A stretch of DNA of 63,067 nucleotides from the NCBI GenBank assembly GCA_041402045.1, contig JAWKSZ010000046.1, forward strand, positions 1-63,067, given 5' to 3'. The DNA comes from JAGQRJ01 sp041402045 (GTDB lineage: Bacteria > Planctomycetota > J058). The position numbers were made by a program, and so were the translations under genes. The notes under the pieces were generated by a model. That model saw only the letters and a program-made list of their open reading frames with translations. It searched no databases and was not told the origin of the DNA. Below are positions 8,273-16,873 of this stretch, piece after piece; within the stretch, counting starts at the first letter, position 1; every line of letters begins with the position of its first letter.

Positions 8273-9394
8273 GTGAGCGAGTCGGGGTCGCTGCAGATCA
8301 AGTGTGAGGGGTGCGGAGCGGAGCTGACCTACGCGCCGGGCACCACCACCCTCCAGTGCGAGTATTGCGGGGCCACCCAGGAGATCGGCGCCGACGAGCC
8401 CGAGGGCCCCGAGGGCGACGGCCAGGTCGAGATCGTGGAGTACGACTTCCACGAGGGCCTGGCCCGGGTCGCCAAGCAGAAGTCGTCGGAGCTGGTCGAG
8501 GGCGGCCAGGAGTTCGAGTGCAAGGGCTGCGGCGCCCGCGAGGTGATCCAGGGTCAGGCCAGCGAGTGCAGCTACTGCGGCGCGCCGATCGTGGTCACCC
8601 AGCAGCCGAGCGAGGACGTGATCACGCCCGAGAGCGTGCTCCCGTTCCGGATCGACGAGCGCAAGTCCCGCGACCTGTTCCACCGCTGGGTGGACGGGCT
8701 GTGGTTCGCCCCCAACGACCTCAAGGGCCGCGCCTCCGCCGACCGGATCGACGGCGTCTACATGCCCTACTGGACCTACGACTCGCAGACCACCACCCGC
8801 TACCGCGGGCAGCGCGGCGACCACTACTACGTCAGCGAGTCCTACACCGACTCCAACGGCAACCGCCAGACGCGCCAGGTGCGCAAGACCCGCTGGCGCT
8901 CGGCCTCGGGCACGGTGCGCGTGCCCTTCGACGACGTGCTGGTCTACGCGAGCAAGTCCCTCGAGCGCCCGCTGGTCGAGCAGCTCGAGCCCTGGCCCCT
9001 GGGCGAGCTCAAGCCCTACCAGCCGGCCTACCTCTCGGGGTTCAAGGCCGAGCGCTACCGGATCGGGCTGAAGGAGGGCTTCAAGCTCGCCGAGGCGCGC
9101 ATGGAGCCCAAGATCCGGATGGCCGTGCGCCGCGACATTGGCGGCGACGAGCAGCGGATCTACTCCCTGGCGATCGCCCACGACAACGTGACCTTCAAGC
9201 ACTTCCTGCTGCCGCTGTGGATCTCGAGCTTCCGCTACAACGAGAAGGTCTACCGCTTCCTGGTCAACGCCTGCACCGGCGAGGTCGTGGGCAAGCGGCC
9301 CTACAGCTGGATCAAGATCGCGCTCCTGATCCTGGTGATCGTGGCGGTGATCGCCGGGATCGTGGTCGCCGTCCAAATGAGCAAAGGACATTGA
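8273..9394 (+). CDS. zinc-ribbon membrane protein
   Basis: This 373-residue protein is divergent from the liv operon. The GTG at 8273 follows a GGGGG-rich site. It has two zinc ribbons (CEGCGAELTY...CEYCG and CKGCGAREVI...CSYCG), then a family-typical Trp/Tyr-rich domain (RWVDGLWFAPNDLK, GVYMPYWTYDS), and a single C-terminal transmembrane helix rich in Ile/Val followed by a short basic tail. Proteins of this architecture are annotated as TFIIB-type zinc-ribbon proteins and are often near SPFH/vWA membrane-stress genes. No such partner is adjacent here. Its function is unknown; it is probably a tail-anchored cytoplasmic-face protein. Confidence 0.8.
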   Translation: MSESGSLQIKCEGCGAELTYAPGTTTLQCEYCGATQEIGADEPEGPEGDGQVEIVEYDFHEGLARVAKQKSSELVEGGQEFECKGCGAREVIQGQASECSYCGAPIVVTQQPSEDVITPESVLPFRIDERKSRDLFHRWVDGLWFAPNDLKGRASADRIDGVYMPYWTYDSQTTTRYRGQRGDHYYVSESYTDSNGNRQTRQVRKTRWRSASGTVRVPFDDVLVYASKSLERPLVEQLEPWPLGELKPYQPAYLSGFKAERYRIGLKEGFKLAEARMEPKIRMAVRRDIGGDEQRIYSLAIAHDNVTFKHFLLPLWISSFRYNEKVYRFLVNACTGEVVGKRPYSWIKIALLILVIVAVIAGIVVAVQMSKGH

Positions 9395-9419
9395 GGGAGC
9401 GTTCGCGCCCCACGCTCCC
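9395..9419 (+). terminator. hairpin immediately after the zinc-ribbon gene
   Basis: An 8-bp perfect stem (GGGAGCGT / ACGCTCCC) with a 9-base loop begins at the base following the stop codon. There is no T-tract, so it could be a terminator or a 3'-end stabiliser. Confidence 0.45.
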
Positions 9420-9709
9420 GCGGGGCGGCTCGATCGGGGAGCGAGTTCTCCACACCGCCGGGAGCGTCTCCTCGTTGGGCAACTCTTGCCCGTTCGTCCC
9501 GGGAGCGGCGCACCCCGGGTGAACCGAGCGGGGCCGTGGGTCTCGGTCGACCGTCGGGGGCGTTGATTCACCGGGGCTGAGCCCGTCGTGGAACCGGGCG
9601 GGCAAGATCTGCCCAACGAGCTCAGCGACCTCCTGTCGCGGCGACGGAGCTCCCGGACTTAGGTCGGCGCGACGCTTGCCCTGAGGCCTCCTGCACGAAG
9701 GAGGCACAC
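9420..9709. other. intergenic region without recognisable gene
   Basis: No gene is visible. It ends in a strong AAGGAGG ribosome-binding site for the next gene (about 9697-9703). Confidence 0.4.
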
Positions 9710-10210
9710 GTGATTCAGCAGAACGACGACGCTCAGCAGCAGGACGCCACCCAGCGGCTCGCGCAGGCCTTTGGCCTGGACGAGCTCCCCCCGGGCGCGC
9801 AGATCGTGACGGTCGGGCTCCCCGGCATGCAGCACGACCCGCGGGAGGCGGCAGGGTCCAAGAAGACCTCGACCTACGACTACGGCGGCGTGGTCCACAA
9901 GATCCGGCCGGCCATGAAGCTCTTCCCCGGGGAACTCGAGGGGCGGGTCGCGCTGGCGATCGTCACGGAGTACGGCGACACGATCGTGGCCTACTTCCCC
10001 CGCGACCGGCGGCCGAAGGTCGGGACCCGGGTCGGGCTCAAGGGGACCTGGCTCAGCGTCGACCTCGAGCTCGAGGACGTCCTGCTCCGCGCCGAAGGCT
10101 GCGCCTGCTGCGAAGCCCTCGCCACCCTGGGTGAGCAGCACGTCGACTTCCAGCTCGACGTCGAGTCGTGGCAGGTCGTGGGTCCGAGCTTCGACTTCCT
10201 CCTGGACTGA
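9710..10210 (+). CDS. hypothetical 166-residue cytoplasmic protein
   Basis: The GTG start is placed seven bases after AAGGAGG. The sequence is acidic and soluble, with a Gln/Asp-rich head, a KIRPAMKLFPGELEGRVALA core, and a cluster of Cys residues (EGCACCEAL). No family is recognised. Codon use looks like its neighbours, and the strong ribosome-binding site supports a real gene. It is monocistronic in this window. Confidence 0.65.
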   Translation: MIQQNDDAQQQDATQRLAQAFGLDELPPGAQIVTVGLPGMQHDPREAAGSKKTSTYDYGGVVHKIRPAMKLFPGELEGRVALAIVTEYGDTIVAYFPRDRRPKVGTRVGLKGTWLSVDLELEDVLLRAEGCACCEALATLGEQHVDFQLDVESWQVVGPSFDFLLD

Positions 10211-10276
10211 GGCCGTACATGAGTCGAGGGCCCGGTAGGGCCCTCTGCGTCGCGTCTCGGCGTCCCTGACGGTCTG

Positions 10277-10443
10277 CTAGGCTCTGTCCGCAAACAGGGG
10301 AAATGCTCTCGCGCAGCAATCGTCGTCGTCCGACAAGGCGGGAGCCGAGCCTAGCGAAATGGGGTTACGTGGCCGGCGACCAACGCAGTCGGCGGCGACG
10401 AGGGCAAGCGAGAGCGTTGGCCCTGTTTGCGGAAAGAGCCTAG
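10277..10443. mobile_element. MITE-like element with about 36-bp terminal inverted repeats
   Basis: The left end (from CTAGGCTCTGTCCGCAAACA) and the reverse complement of the right end (CTAGGCTCTTTCCGCAAACA) agree at all but a few of about 36 positions, giving arms 10277-10312 and 10408-10443. The element is about 167 bp and has no coding capacity. CTAG at both outer edges could be a 4-bp palindromic target or duplication, as made by IS5-type elements (YTAR targets). The right edge supplies the TAG stop of the adjacent pseudopilin gene. Confidence 0.6.
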
Positions 10444-11678
10444 TTCGCGCCGAGGAGCTTGAACACGCGCTGGACCGAGCGGACCTCCTGGCTCTTGGAG
10501 TCCTTGATCTTGAGGCCCACGCGCACGGCCGGCGGGAGCCAGGACGTGATGTAGTTGACCTCGAGGTCGTTGCCCGACTGGCCCTGGGGCCACTCGAGGT
10601 CCTCCTCGAACTTGATCCGGAACTGGTTCGGCGGGTCGCCCGGCTCGAAGGGGGTCCCGTCCGGCTTGACGAAGGCCTTGACGGTGTAGTCCTTGGCCAC
10701 GAGGCCGCCGCCGGAGATCGAGACCACCGCGCCCTCGCGGAGCATGGGGAAGGTGAAGCCGCGCTTGGTGCGGAACAGGCCCTTGAGCTTGTCGTCGGTG
10801 CTCCACTCGAACACACCCAGGTCGGCGGGGACGCCGGCGCGGCGGTCGTGGTTCTGGTCGTAGTAGCACATGACCATCTTCGACCCGCCGTAGTCGCTCT
10901 GGGGCGGGATCGTGAGCCCCGAGAAGTCGTCGCGGTGCGGGGGGAAGGGCTGGCGCGTGGTGCCGCCCTGGGTCGGGACCCGGGGCGGGTTGATCAGCTC
11001 CTCGACCTCGTAGAAGTCGCCCACGTCCTGCCAGCGCCGGTTGCGCACGAACAGCTCGAAGCGGCTCTCCACGGCGTAGAGCGCCAGGTCCTGCTCGATC
11101 GGGTTGGGGTGCTTGGTGTCGTTGATCTTGTGCCGGGGGCGGAAGGGGTTCGCGGCGTCGACGCCGGTCACCTGCCACAGGCGCTTGACCAGGCGCGGGC
11201 GGCGCTGGTCGCGGTCGACGAGGGCGTACTCCACGAGCACCGGGTGGGTCTCGCCGGCGACCACGGTCACGGTCTTGAAGTAGATCGAGTCCCAGCGGTA
11301 CTTGATCTGGTCGTCGACGATGTCCGGGTAGGGCTGGTGCTGACGCGTGGTGAACGCGTAGTGGTAGGTGTCCGGGTTGTCCTTGCCGCGGATCGGGATC
11401 TGCTCGTTGGTGTTGTCGTAGCGGCCCTTGGTCAGCGCCGGGTCGGGCAGGTCGTCGAAGAACTCCATGTTGTGGGTCTGGACGACGTTGGCCAGGTCGC
11501 GCTCCATTTGGTCGAACGCGTAGCGGGCGTATTGATATACCTGCACCCGCGCGTCGACCTTGAGGAAGATCTCCTGGCTGCGGGCGAAGATGAACACCAC
11601 GCTCCCGGTGAGGATCACCATGAGCGCCACCGCGACCATGAGCTCGATCAGGGTGAACGACTTGCGGGGACCTTGCAT
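10440..11678 (-). CDS. GspJ-like type II pseudopilin (412 residues)
   Basis: The N-terminal class III leader reads MQGPRKS followed by FTLIELMVAVALM, with the invariant Glu5 and a hydrophobic helix. This means processing by a prepilin peptidase and assembly in a type II secretion or type IV pilus-like pseudopilus. The residue before the cut is Ser, not the usual Gly. A large soluble domain follows (QYARYAFDQMERDLANVV is typical of GspJ). It is the last and largest of six consecutive pseudopilins. The TAG stop lies inside the terminal repeat of the MITE-like element, so the C-terminus may have been trimmed or capped by insertion. Confidence 0.85.
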   Translation of the reverse strand: MQGPRKSFTLIELMVAVALMVILTGSVVFIFARSQEIFLKVDARVQVYQYARYAFDQMERDLANVVQTHNMEFFDDLPDPALTKGRYDNTNEQIPIRGKDNPDTYHYAFTTRQHQPYPDIVDDQIKYRWDSIYFKTVTVVAGETHPVLVEYALVDRDQRRPRLVKRLWQVTGVDAANPFRPRHKINDTKHPNPIEQDLALYAVESRFELFVRNRRWQDVGDFYEVEELINPPRVPTQGGTTRQPFPPHRDDFSGLTIPPQSDYGGSKMVMCYYDQNHDRRAGVPADLGVFEWSTDDKLKGLFRTKRGFTFPMLREGAVVSISGGGLVAKDYTVKAFVKPDGTPFEPGDPPNQFRIKFEEDLEWPQGQSGNDLEVNYITSWLPPAVRVGLKIKDSKSQEVRSVQRVFKLLGAN

Positions 11679-11770
11679 GCGACGCCTCCTCTCGGCGTAT
11701 CCCTTCCGCGCGGAGCTGCGCAGGGTGCGCCTCTAGCTCCGCCCGTGAGGGCGCGCAGACGTGGTGTTCT

Positions 11771-12730
11771 CTACAGGCTGATCAGGGTCACGAACTCGTG
11801 CCGCGGGACGTTGCCCCGGGGCACCGGGCGCGTGGGGTCGGGGCCGATCGCGTCGGCCTCGTCCTGATCGAAGTTCTTGAAGATGAACACCTTGAGCTGG
11901 TACAGGCTCTCCGAGAACTCGTCGAGGTTGTTGATCTGCGCGTCGTTGTTGGTGTCGATCCGCGCGCGCTGCATGGAGAACGCGAAGCTGTAGTGCGGAT
12001 ACGGGTCCACCGCGATCGTGCGCTGGCCGCCGCCGGTGCCGTCGTAGACGTTGTCGTTGGAGAGGAACTCGAGGCGCACGTCACCGGGCAACGGCCCGCC
12101 GCCAGGCTGCTGCCCGTCGCGGTAGACGCCGAGGGGGTAGACCCGGGGGATCCAGGGGGTCTCCGCGTCCTTGGTGCTCATGCGCCGGCGGTTGATGTTG
12201 AAGTTGTCGATCGCGGTCCCGCTGTCGAGCTTGGCCGGCGCGCGCTGGTTGTTCTCCGTGGCGCCGCCGTGGCCGATCAGGGGCACGGGGTAAATGAACT
12301 GCGGCTCCATGGCGACTTGGATGTTGTTCACCGGGCCGAGGCCGGTGCCGACGCCGGTGCCGCTCAGGTTCAGGGCCTGGGGCAGCACGATCGCGTAGTC
12401 CCGCGCGCTGAACGGCCCCCCGGGAGGGGTCGAGGTGTAGTCGTGGGGGGCCGGGGGCACCGCGTCCTGCACGCCGTCGTGGTTGAACACGAAGTAGTGC
12501 CAGGCCCGCGAGGCCGCGCTCGCCTTGTAGACGTAGCGGCTCTCGCGAATGCCCACGGTCACCGCGTCCACGACCGAGAGGGTGACCTCGGAGGCGTAGG
12601 TGTCCTCCACGGTCTGGTTCCCCGAGTCGATCGCGGTCGGGAACAGGGCCACGATCCCGGTGATCCCGAGGACCAGGACCACGATCGCGATCAGGATCTC
12701 CATCAGCGTGAAGCCACGCAGACGAGCCAT
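11771..12730 (-). CDS. GspI/PilV-like pseudopilin
   Basis: The ATG at 12730 gives the short leader MARLRG followed by FTLMEILIAIVVLVLGITGI, the classic prepilin cut after Gly with Glu5. It is preceded by GGAGGGTG. A GTG at 12799 that overlaps the upstream stop (GTGA) is also possible, but it would put 23 extra residues before the leader. The soluble part (about 295 residues) is rich in Asn, Pro and Gly. The order between GspH-like and GspJ-like genes fits a minor-pseudopilin tip complex (H-I-J). Confidence 0.82.
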   Translation of the reverse strand: MARLRGFTLMEILIAIVVLVLGITGIVALFPTAIDSGNQTVEDTYASEVTLSVVDAVTVGIRESRYVYKASAASRAWHYFVFNHDGVQDAVPPAPHDYTSTPPGGPFSARDYAIVLPQALNLSGTGVGTGLGPVNNIQVAMEPQFIYPVPLIGHGGATENNQRAPAKLDSGTAIDNFNINRRRMSTKDAETPWIPRVYPLGVYRDGQQPGGGPLPGDVRLEFLSNDNVYDGTGGGQRTIAVDPYPHYSFAFSMQRARIDTNNDAQINNLDEFSESLYQLKVFIFKNFDQDEADAIGPDPTRPVPRGNVPRHEFVTLISL

Positions 12731-12795
12731 GTGCCACCCTCCAGTCTTGCGCCGTCTCCAGGTGTAGTCGGCGGGGGATTTCAGCGCCAGCGCGC

Positions 12796-13548
12796 TCACG
12801 GTCCGGTTTGCCTCAGGACCCGCACCCGCACGCGGCCGGTGTTGGGGTCGACGTCCATGTAGCAGCGCTTGGACACGTTCGCGTTGTCGCCGCCCTCGCG
12901 CAGGTTCAGGTCGACCTGCGGACGCAGCGCGTCGAGCTGCGCGTCGTTGAGGTTGTCGATCGGCGTGTTCAGGTCGAACATGTTCGCCGCGAAGCCCGCC
13001 GTAGGCGGGGGCTGATCGGAGAGCGGCGGGTCGGTGAGGTTGATCGTGCCGTCCTTGCGGAACTCGATCCAGCCGATCCCGGCGCCCAGGTTCGGGCGTA
13101 GGTTGGTGAACAGCGCGGCGTCGGTCTTCTGGGGCTCGCCCTGGAACAGGGGCACCAGGAGCCCGGCCACGCGGTCGACCGCGGGGGCCGGCGCCGGCGG
13201 ACCGACCACCGTCCCGCCGTCGCTGATCAGGTCGAAGCGCACGTTGGGCAGGAGGAAGGTCGCCTCGGACTCCTCGAAGCCGAACTTGTCGCGGAAGCGG
13301 CGCATGCCGTAGCGCTCGCGGCCCTTCTCGTCCGTGTCGCGGAAGAACACGAGGTACTGCTTGGTGCGCTGCGTGATCGCCGCGCGGCGCGCCTCGTTGA
13401 AGGCGCTCTGCACGATCCGACCGCTCTGCCCCAGGCGCTGACCGTCGAGGAACTTGCTGATCGCCGGGAGCGCGAGGGCGGTCATCAGGATGATGATCCC
13501 GATCACGACCAGGAGCTCGATCAGGGTGAAGCTGCGGGCGCTACGCAT
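12796..13548 (-). CDS. GspH-like minor pseudopilin
   Basis: The leader is MRSARS and then FTLIELLVVIGIIILMTALA, with Ser at the -1 cleavage position and Glu5 present. It is followed by the GspH-typical helix SGRIVQSAFNEARRAAITQR and a beta-rich domain of about 200 residues. It overlaps or closely abuts the next gene, consistent with an operon. Confidence 0.85.
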   Translation of the reverse strand: MRSARSFTLIELLVVIGIIILMTALALPAISKFLDGQRLGQSGRIVQSAFNEARRAAITQRTKQYLVFFRDTDEKGRERYGMRRFRDKFGFEESEATFLLPNVRFDLISDGGTVVGPPAPAPAVDRVAGLLVPLFQGEPQKTDAALFTNLRPNLGAGIGWIEFRKDGTINLTDPPLSDQPPPTAGFAANMFDLNTPIDNLNDAQLDALRPQVDLNLREGGDNANVSKRCYMDVDPNTGRVRVRVLRQTGP

Positions 13549-13554
13549 GGAGGC

Positions 13555-14478
13555 CTACTCCCCTTCCCAACTGCAGATGTCGTCCTGCGGGTTGAGCCAG
13601 CTCTCGCCCGCGCTCCACAGGTTGTAGGTGCCCACGACCTTGGGCTCGTGGGTCGCCAGGCTCCCGGGGAAGGTGTAGTTCGTCGGCGCGAACAGCTCGG
13701 GGAGCGTCGCCAGGTGCGCCTGGGTGAAGCGCGGGTCCACGTGCCAGGTGGCGATCGTGGTCGCGTTCATGGCGCCGCTCGGGTCCTCGAGGCCCTCGTC
13801 GATCCACATTTGGCTCTGGATGTACGTCTGGTCGGCGTGGGCCGCGATCCCCTCGCCGCCGGGGCCGCTGCCGCCGTTTCTGTGGAAGCGGCTGGGCTGG
13901 AAGTAGACCGGGGTGTTGAGCTTGACCTTGTCGTAGCAGATCGGACGCCCGTAGTTGTCGATCATCATGCAGCGCTGCTCCTGAGCGTTCCAGGCGCTCC
14001 AGAGCTTGTTGGGGTTGAAGCCCGGCACCGAGAAGTGGGACTCGGTCACGGTCCTCAGGAAGGGTCCCACCGACTCGGAGCGGCTGTTGCGCGGGTCGTC
14101 GGTCGAGCCCTTCCAGTGCACGTTGATCACTGGGCGGCAGAGGAAGTAGATCAGGCACTGGGTGCCCTTCATGTCCCGGGGCGGGATCCCCACCCGCAGG
14201 CCGCCGGTCGGCCCGCCGTAGGCCCAACCAGGGTTGGGGCCAGGGGGCGCCGGCTCGCGGTCGTAGCCGTCGGGGGGGAAGTCGCGGAACACGGCGTGGT
14301 AGGCCGAGAGGGCGGTCTGGATCTCGCCGAGGAAGGCCGCGGTCGCCTTGCGCTTCGCGTTGCTGAAGATCGGGCGCACCGCCACGATCAACAGCGACGC
14401 GAGCAAGATCATGATCGCCATGGCGATCAGGAGCTCGATCAGGGTGAAGCCCCGAGGGCTGCTCGTCCGCACGCGCAT
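13555..14478 (-). CDS. pseudopilin, GspG-like, 307 residues
   Basis: The ATG at 14478 overlaps the TAA of the upstream gene by one base (TAATG). The leader MRVRTSSPRG precedes FTLIELLIAMAIMILLAS, with the canonical Gly cut. The body is longer than normal GspG. Its C-terminus (LNPQDDICSW) resembles the Ca-binding Asp-Asp-Ile-x-x-Trp end of major pseudopilins. It is the third major-type pilin in the cluster. Confidence 0.83.
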   Translation of the reverse strand: MRVRTSSPRGFTLIELLIAMAIMILLASLLIVAVRPIFSNAKRKATAAFLGEIQTALSAYHAVFRDFPPDGYDREPAPPGPNPGWAYGGPTGGLRVGIPPRDMKGTQCLIYFLCRPVINVHWKGSTDDPRNSRSESVGPFLRTVTESHFSVPGFNPNKLWSAWNAQEQRCMMIDNYGRPICYDKVKLNTPVYFQPSRFHRNGGSGPGGEGIAAHADQTYIQSQMWIDEGLEDPSGAMNATTIATWHVDPRFTQAHLATLPELFAPTNYTFPGSLATHEPKVVGTYNLWSAGESWLNPQDDICSWEGE

Positions 14479-15281
14479 TACTTGGACCAGTTCGTCACGT
14501 CGTCGGAGTCGGGGTGGCCGTACTCGTTGACGCCGTTGGGGCCGTTGCTCCAAATGTCGAAGCTCTGGGCGTTGTGCGGGTTGTCGGGGACGGTCGCCAC
14601 CTGAACCGGCGGGGTCTCGGTGTCGCGGTCGAGGGCGAGGTTCACGCCGGTGACCACGCCCGCGCGGTTGACCGGGGCCGCGATCGCGGCGTCCTTGGTG
14701 CTGTCGCGGACCGACGCCCACTCACGGTAGTGGTAGGGGTTGCCCCAGGGATCGAGCAGGACCAGGATCTGCGCCGCGCCCGGCGGCATGTGGGCCAGCT
14801 GGAACGGCTGCAGGTTGATCTGGTCGAAGTCGGCGGGCGGGAGCTTGACGGTGAAGTTGGTGCCGTCGGCCGCGTTGGTCGGCATGCCGTTTTGCAGCAC
14901 CCCAATCCCGCCGGTGAGGTAGCCGATGTTGTCCTTGTCCCAGCTCTCGAGGTAGGGGCTGCTGCCGCCGCCGCCCACCTGGCGGGTGGCCTTGTTCATG
15001 AGGCCGCACCACAGGCCCACGCAGTCGTCGCGGTAGCCGTCGTTGCCGCCGATGGCCGCCCCGGGGGGGCGCGCGGCGCGGCGGGGATACTTGCCCTCGT
15101 CGCTGAGGTAGCTGGCCAGGCCGCTCTCGACGGTGCGGATCAGGCTCGCGGCGATGCCCGTGAGGGCCTTCTTCTTGACCGCGCTGATCCCGGCGAGGAG
15201 AACCGCGGCGAGGATGCCGATGATCGCGATCACGATCAAGAGCTCGATCAGCGTGAACGCCCGGCGATCTTTGGTGAGCAA
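14478..15281 (-). CDS. GspG-like major pseudopilin, copy A
   Basis: The start is a TTG at 15281, preceded by GGAGG at five bases; no ATG or GTG fits. The leader MLTKDRRA precedes FTLIELLIVIAIIGILAAVL, with Ala at -1. The C-terminus has the GspG calcium loop: WSNGPNGVNEYGHPDSDD and then a NW pair. It shares this ending, the YPRRAARPP segment and the DPWGNPYHYREWASVRDSTK segment with the next gene upstream, so the two are tandem duplicates. Confidence 0.88.
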   Translation of the reverse strand: MLTKDRRAFTLIELLIVIAIIGILAAVLLAGISAVKKKALTGIAASLIRTVESGLASYLSDEGKYPRRAARPPGAAIGGNDGYRDDCVGLWCGLMNKATRQVGGGGSSPYLESWDKDNIGYLTGGIGVLQNGMPTNAADGTNFTVKLPPADFDQINLQPFQLAHMPPGAAQILVLLDPWGNPYHYREWASVRDSTKDAAIAAPVNRAGVVTGVNLALDRDTETPPVQVATVPDNPHNAQSFDIWSNGPNGVNEYGHPDSDDVTNWSK

Positions 15282-15477
15282 GGGAGCCTCCGTCTGTGAG
15301 TGAGGGCGCGATCCTAGCTGGAGCTGGCGGGCTCTGTCAATCCGGGTAAGTGTCTTAGACCCTGTCTCGGCACCAGGTTAGGTGCGACCTGAGGAGGTCT
15401 CGCCTCTAGATAGACGACGCCGCGCGCGCTTTCTTGCAGCGGGCCCGCGGTTTGGGGCCGCGCCGCGCCTCAAGTCC

Positions 15478-16254
15478 TTAGCGGGAAACGACCCAGTTGG
15501 CGATGTCGTCGGAGTCGGGATGGCCGAACTCGTTGATCCCGTTGGGGCCGTTGCTCCACAGCACGTAGCCCGAGAGCCGGCGCGGGGCGTCCGCGACCTG
15601 GGTCAGCGGCGCGCGCTCGCTCTGGCGATCGAGGGAGCGCGAGGTCCCGCTCAGGTCGCGGGTGACCGGCGAGGCCACCGCGGCGTGCTTGGTTGCCTCG
15701 CGCACCGACGACCACTCGCGGTAGTGGATCGGGTTCCCCCAGCGGTCGGTGAGCACGAGGTGGGCGGTCGGGCCGAGGTGCGCGAGCTGGTAGGGGAGCA
15801 AGCCGAGCTGGGAGGCGTCCGCGGCGGGGAGCGGGTCCGTCTGGTTCGTCCCGTCAGGCAGCGTCGGCATGCCCCCGACTCGCCCTGCGGGTCCGCCGCG
15901 GTAGAGCCCGACCTGCGCGCGATCCCACTCGAGGTAGGGGCTGTTCGCGCCGCCGCCCGCCTGGCGGGTCGGGGCGTTCATGAGCCCGCGCCACAGCGCG
16001 ACGCAGTCGTCCATGTAGCCGTCGGCGTCGGTCACGCTCGCGCCCGGGCGCGGCGCGAGCCGGGGGTAGGCGCCCTGGTCGCTGTAGTAGCTCGAGAGCG
16101 CGGTCTCGAGCTGCTGGAGCTGGGCGCGCGTGACCGCGACCTCGGTGCCGCCGACGGCGTCGCGGAGGGTGGTGAGCAGGAGCGCGGCCAGGACCGAGAT
16201 CACGGCGATCACGATCAGGAGCTCGAGCAAGGTGAAGGAGCGGGGACGGACCAT
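15478..16254 (-). CDS. GspG-like major pseudopilin, copy B
   Basis: The ATG at 16254 gives leader MVRPRS and FTLLELLIVIAVISVLAA, with Ser at -1. It is a paralogue of the downstream gene: both have GGxxSPYLE and WGNPxHYREWxSVRxxTK motifs and the same WSNGPNG...HPDSDD calcium-loop ending. It is the first gene of the six-gene pseudopilin run. The 5' flanks of both copies also look alike (15411-15470 and 16335-16400), so the duplication included the upstream region. Confidence 0.88.
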   Translation of the reverse strand: MVRPRSFTLLELLIVIAVISVLAALLLTTLRDAVGGTEVAVTRAQLQQLETALSSYYSDQGAYPRLAPRPGASVTDADGYMDDCVALWRGLMNAPTRQAGGGANSPYLEWDRAQVGLYRGGPAGRVGGMPTLPDGTNQTDPLPAADASQLGLLPYQLAHLGPTAHLVLTDRWGNPIHYREWSSVREATKHAAVASPVTRDLSGTSRSLDRQSERAPLTQVADAPRRLSGYVLWSNGPNGINEFGHPDSDDIANWVVSR

Positions 16255-16466
16255 GGGCCCTCCGGTGCCGCAGGGGCGGCCAGGCAGGTGGGACAAGGGA
16301 AGGAGGAAGGAGGGACGCTGCGCGACGTCCGCCCACCTAGACGACGGCGGCGCGGGTTTCTTGCACGCCGCGCGTCGCGGGCCGCGTGTCCGACGGCGCG
16401 CCGTCGCGTCGAGCCCTGCGTACATGCAGCGAGGCCGGCCTCATGGCCGACCTCGCGCAAACGAAC

Positions 16467-16489
16467 GCGGCGCCCACCGTGGGCGCCGC
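16467..16489 (-). terminator. 11-bp perfect GC hairpin
   Basis: GCGGCGCCCAC / GTGGGCGCCGC with a single central base, so the effective loop is 3. On the minus strand it is followed by GTTCGTTTG. It is probably the terminator of the 755-residue gene, separating it from the pseudopilin operon. Confidence 0.5.
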
Positions 16490-16501
16490 TAAACCGGACA
16501 C

Positions 16502-16519
16502 CCCAGGACGAGTCCTGGG
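16502..16519 (-). terminator. 8-bp perfect hairpin
   Basis: CCCAGGAC / GTCCTGGG with a two-base spacer. It lies just upstream (minus-strand sense) of the second hairpin and just after the pyrimidine tract, forming a tandem terminator-like pair. Confidence 0.4.
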
Positions 16520-16873
16520 TTTACGAGAAGAAATGAAGAGAGAAGAGAGAGTGAGAGAGGATCTCGCCCTGGAGTGTTTCGGTTCTGAGAGGCCTCATTG
16601 CAGATCGAAGGCCAACGCTCCCTGGGCTCGACGATTGGGGTTACGCCGAACGGCGCACGCTTGAGTTCCACACCCGGCGTCGCGCACGCGCCGAGCTGCC
16701 TCCGGAACCGTGCACCGACCCCGTTCTCGTTCCTAAGTGCTTGCGCGCCAGCAAAGGGACTCGATCCATCGCTCGGTCTCGCGCCGGACGCGATCCCCTG
16801 ACCGCAGCGGACGCCGCCACAACCCTCGATCCTGTGGACCCGCGCCCAGGCGCGAGAGCCCTCGGGAGGGTGT

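Larger units (their letters stand above)
16255..16873. other. intergenic region with two strong hairpins and a purine tract
   Basis: No gene is supported. It contains the hairpins listed separately and, at 16522-16560, a nearly pure purine run (pyrimidine tract on the minus strand). It should hold the leftward promoter of the pseudopilin run and the 3' end of the 755-residue gene. No clear -35/-10 pair is visible. Confidence 0.4.
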
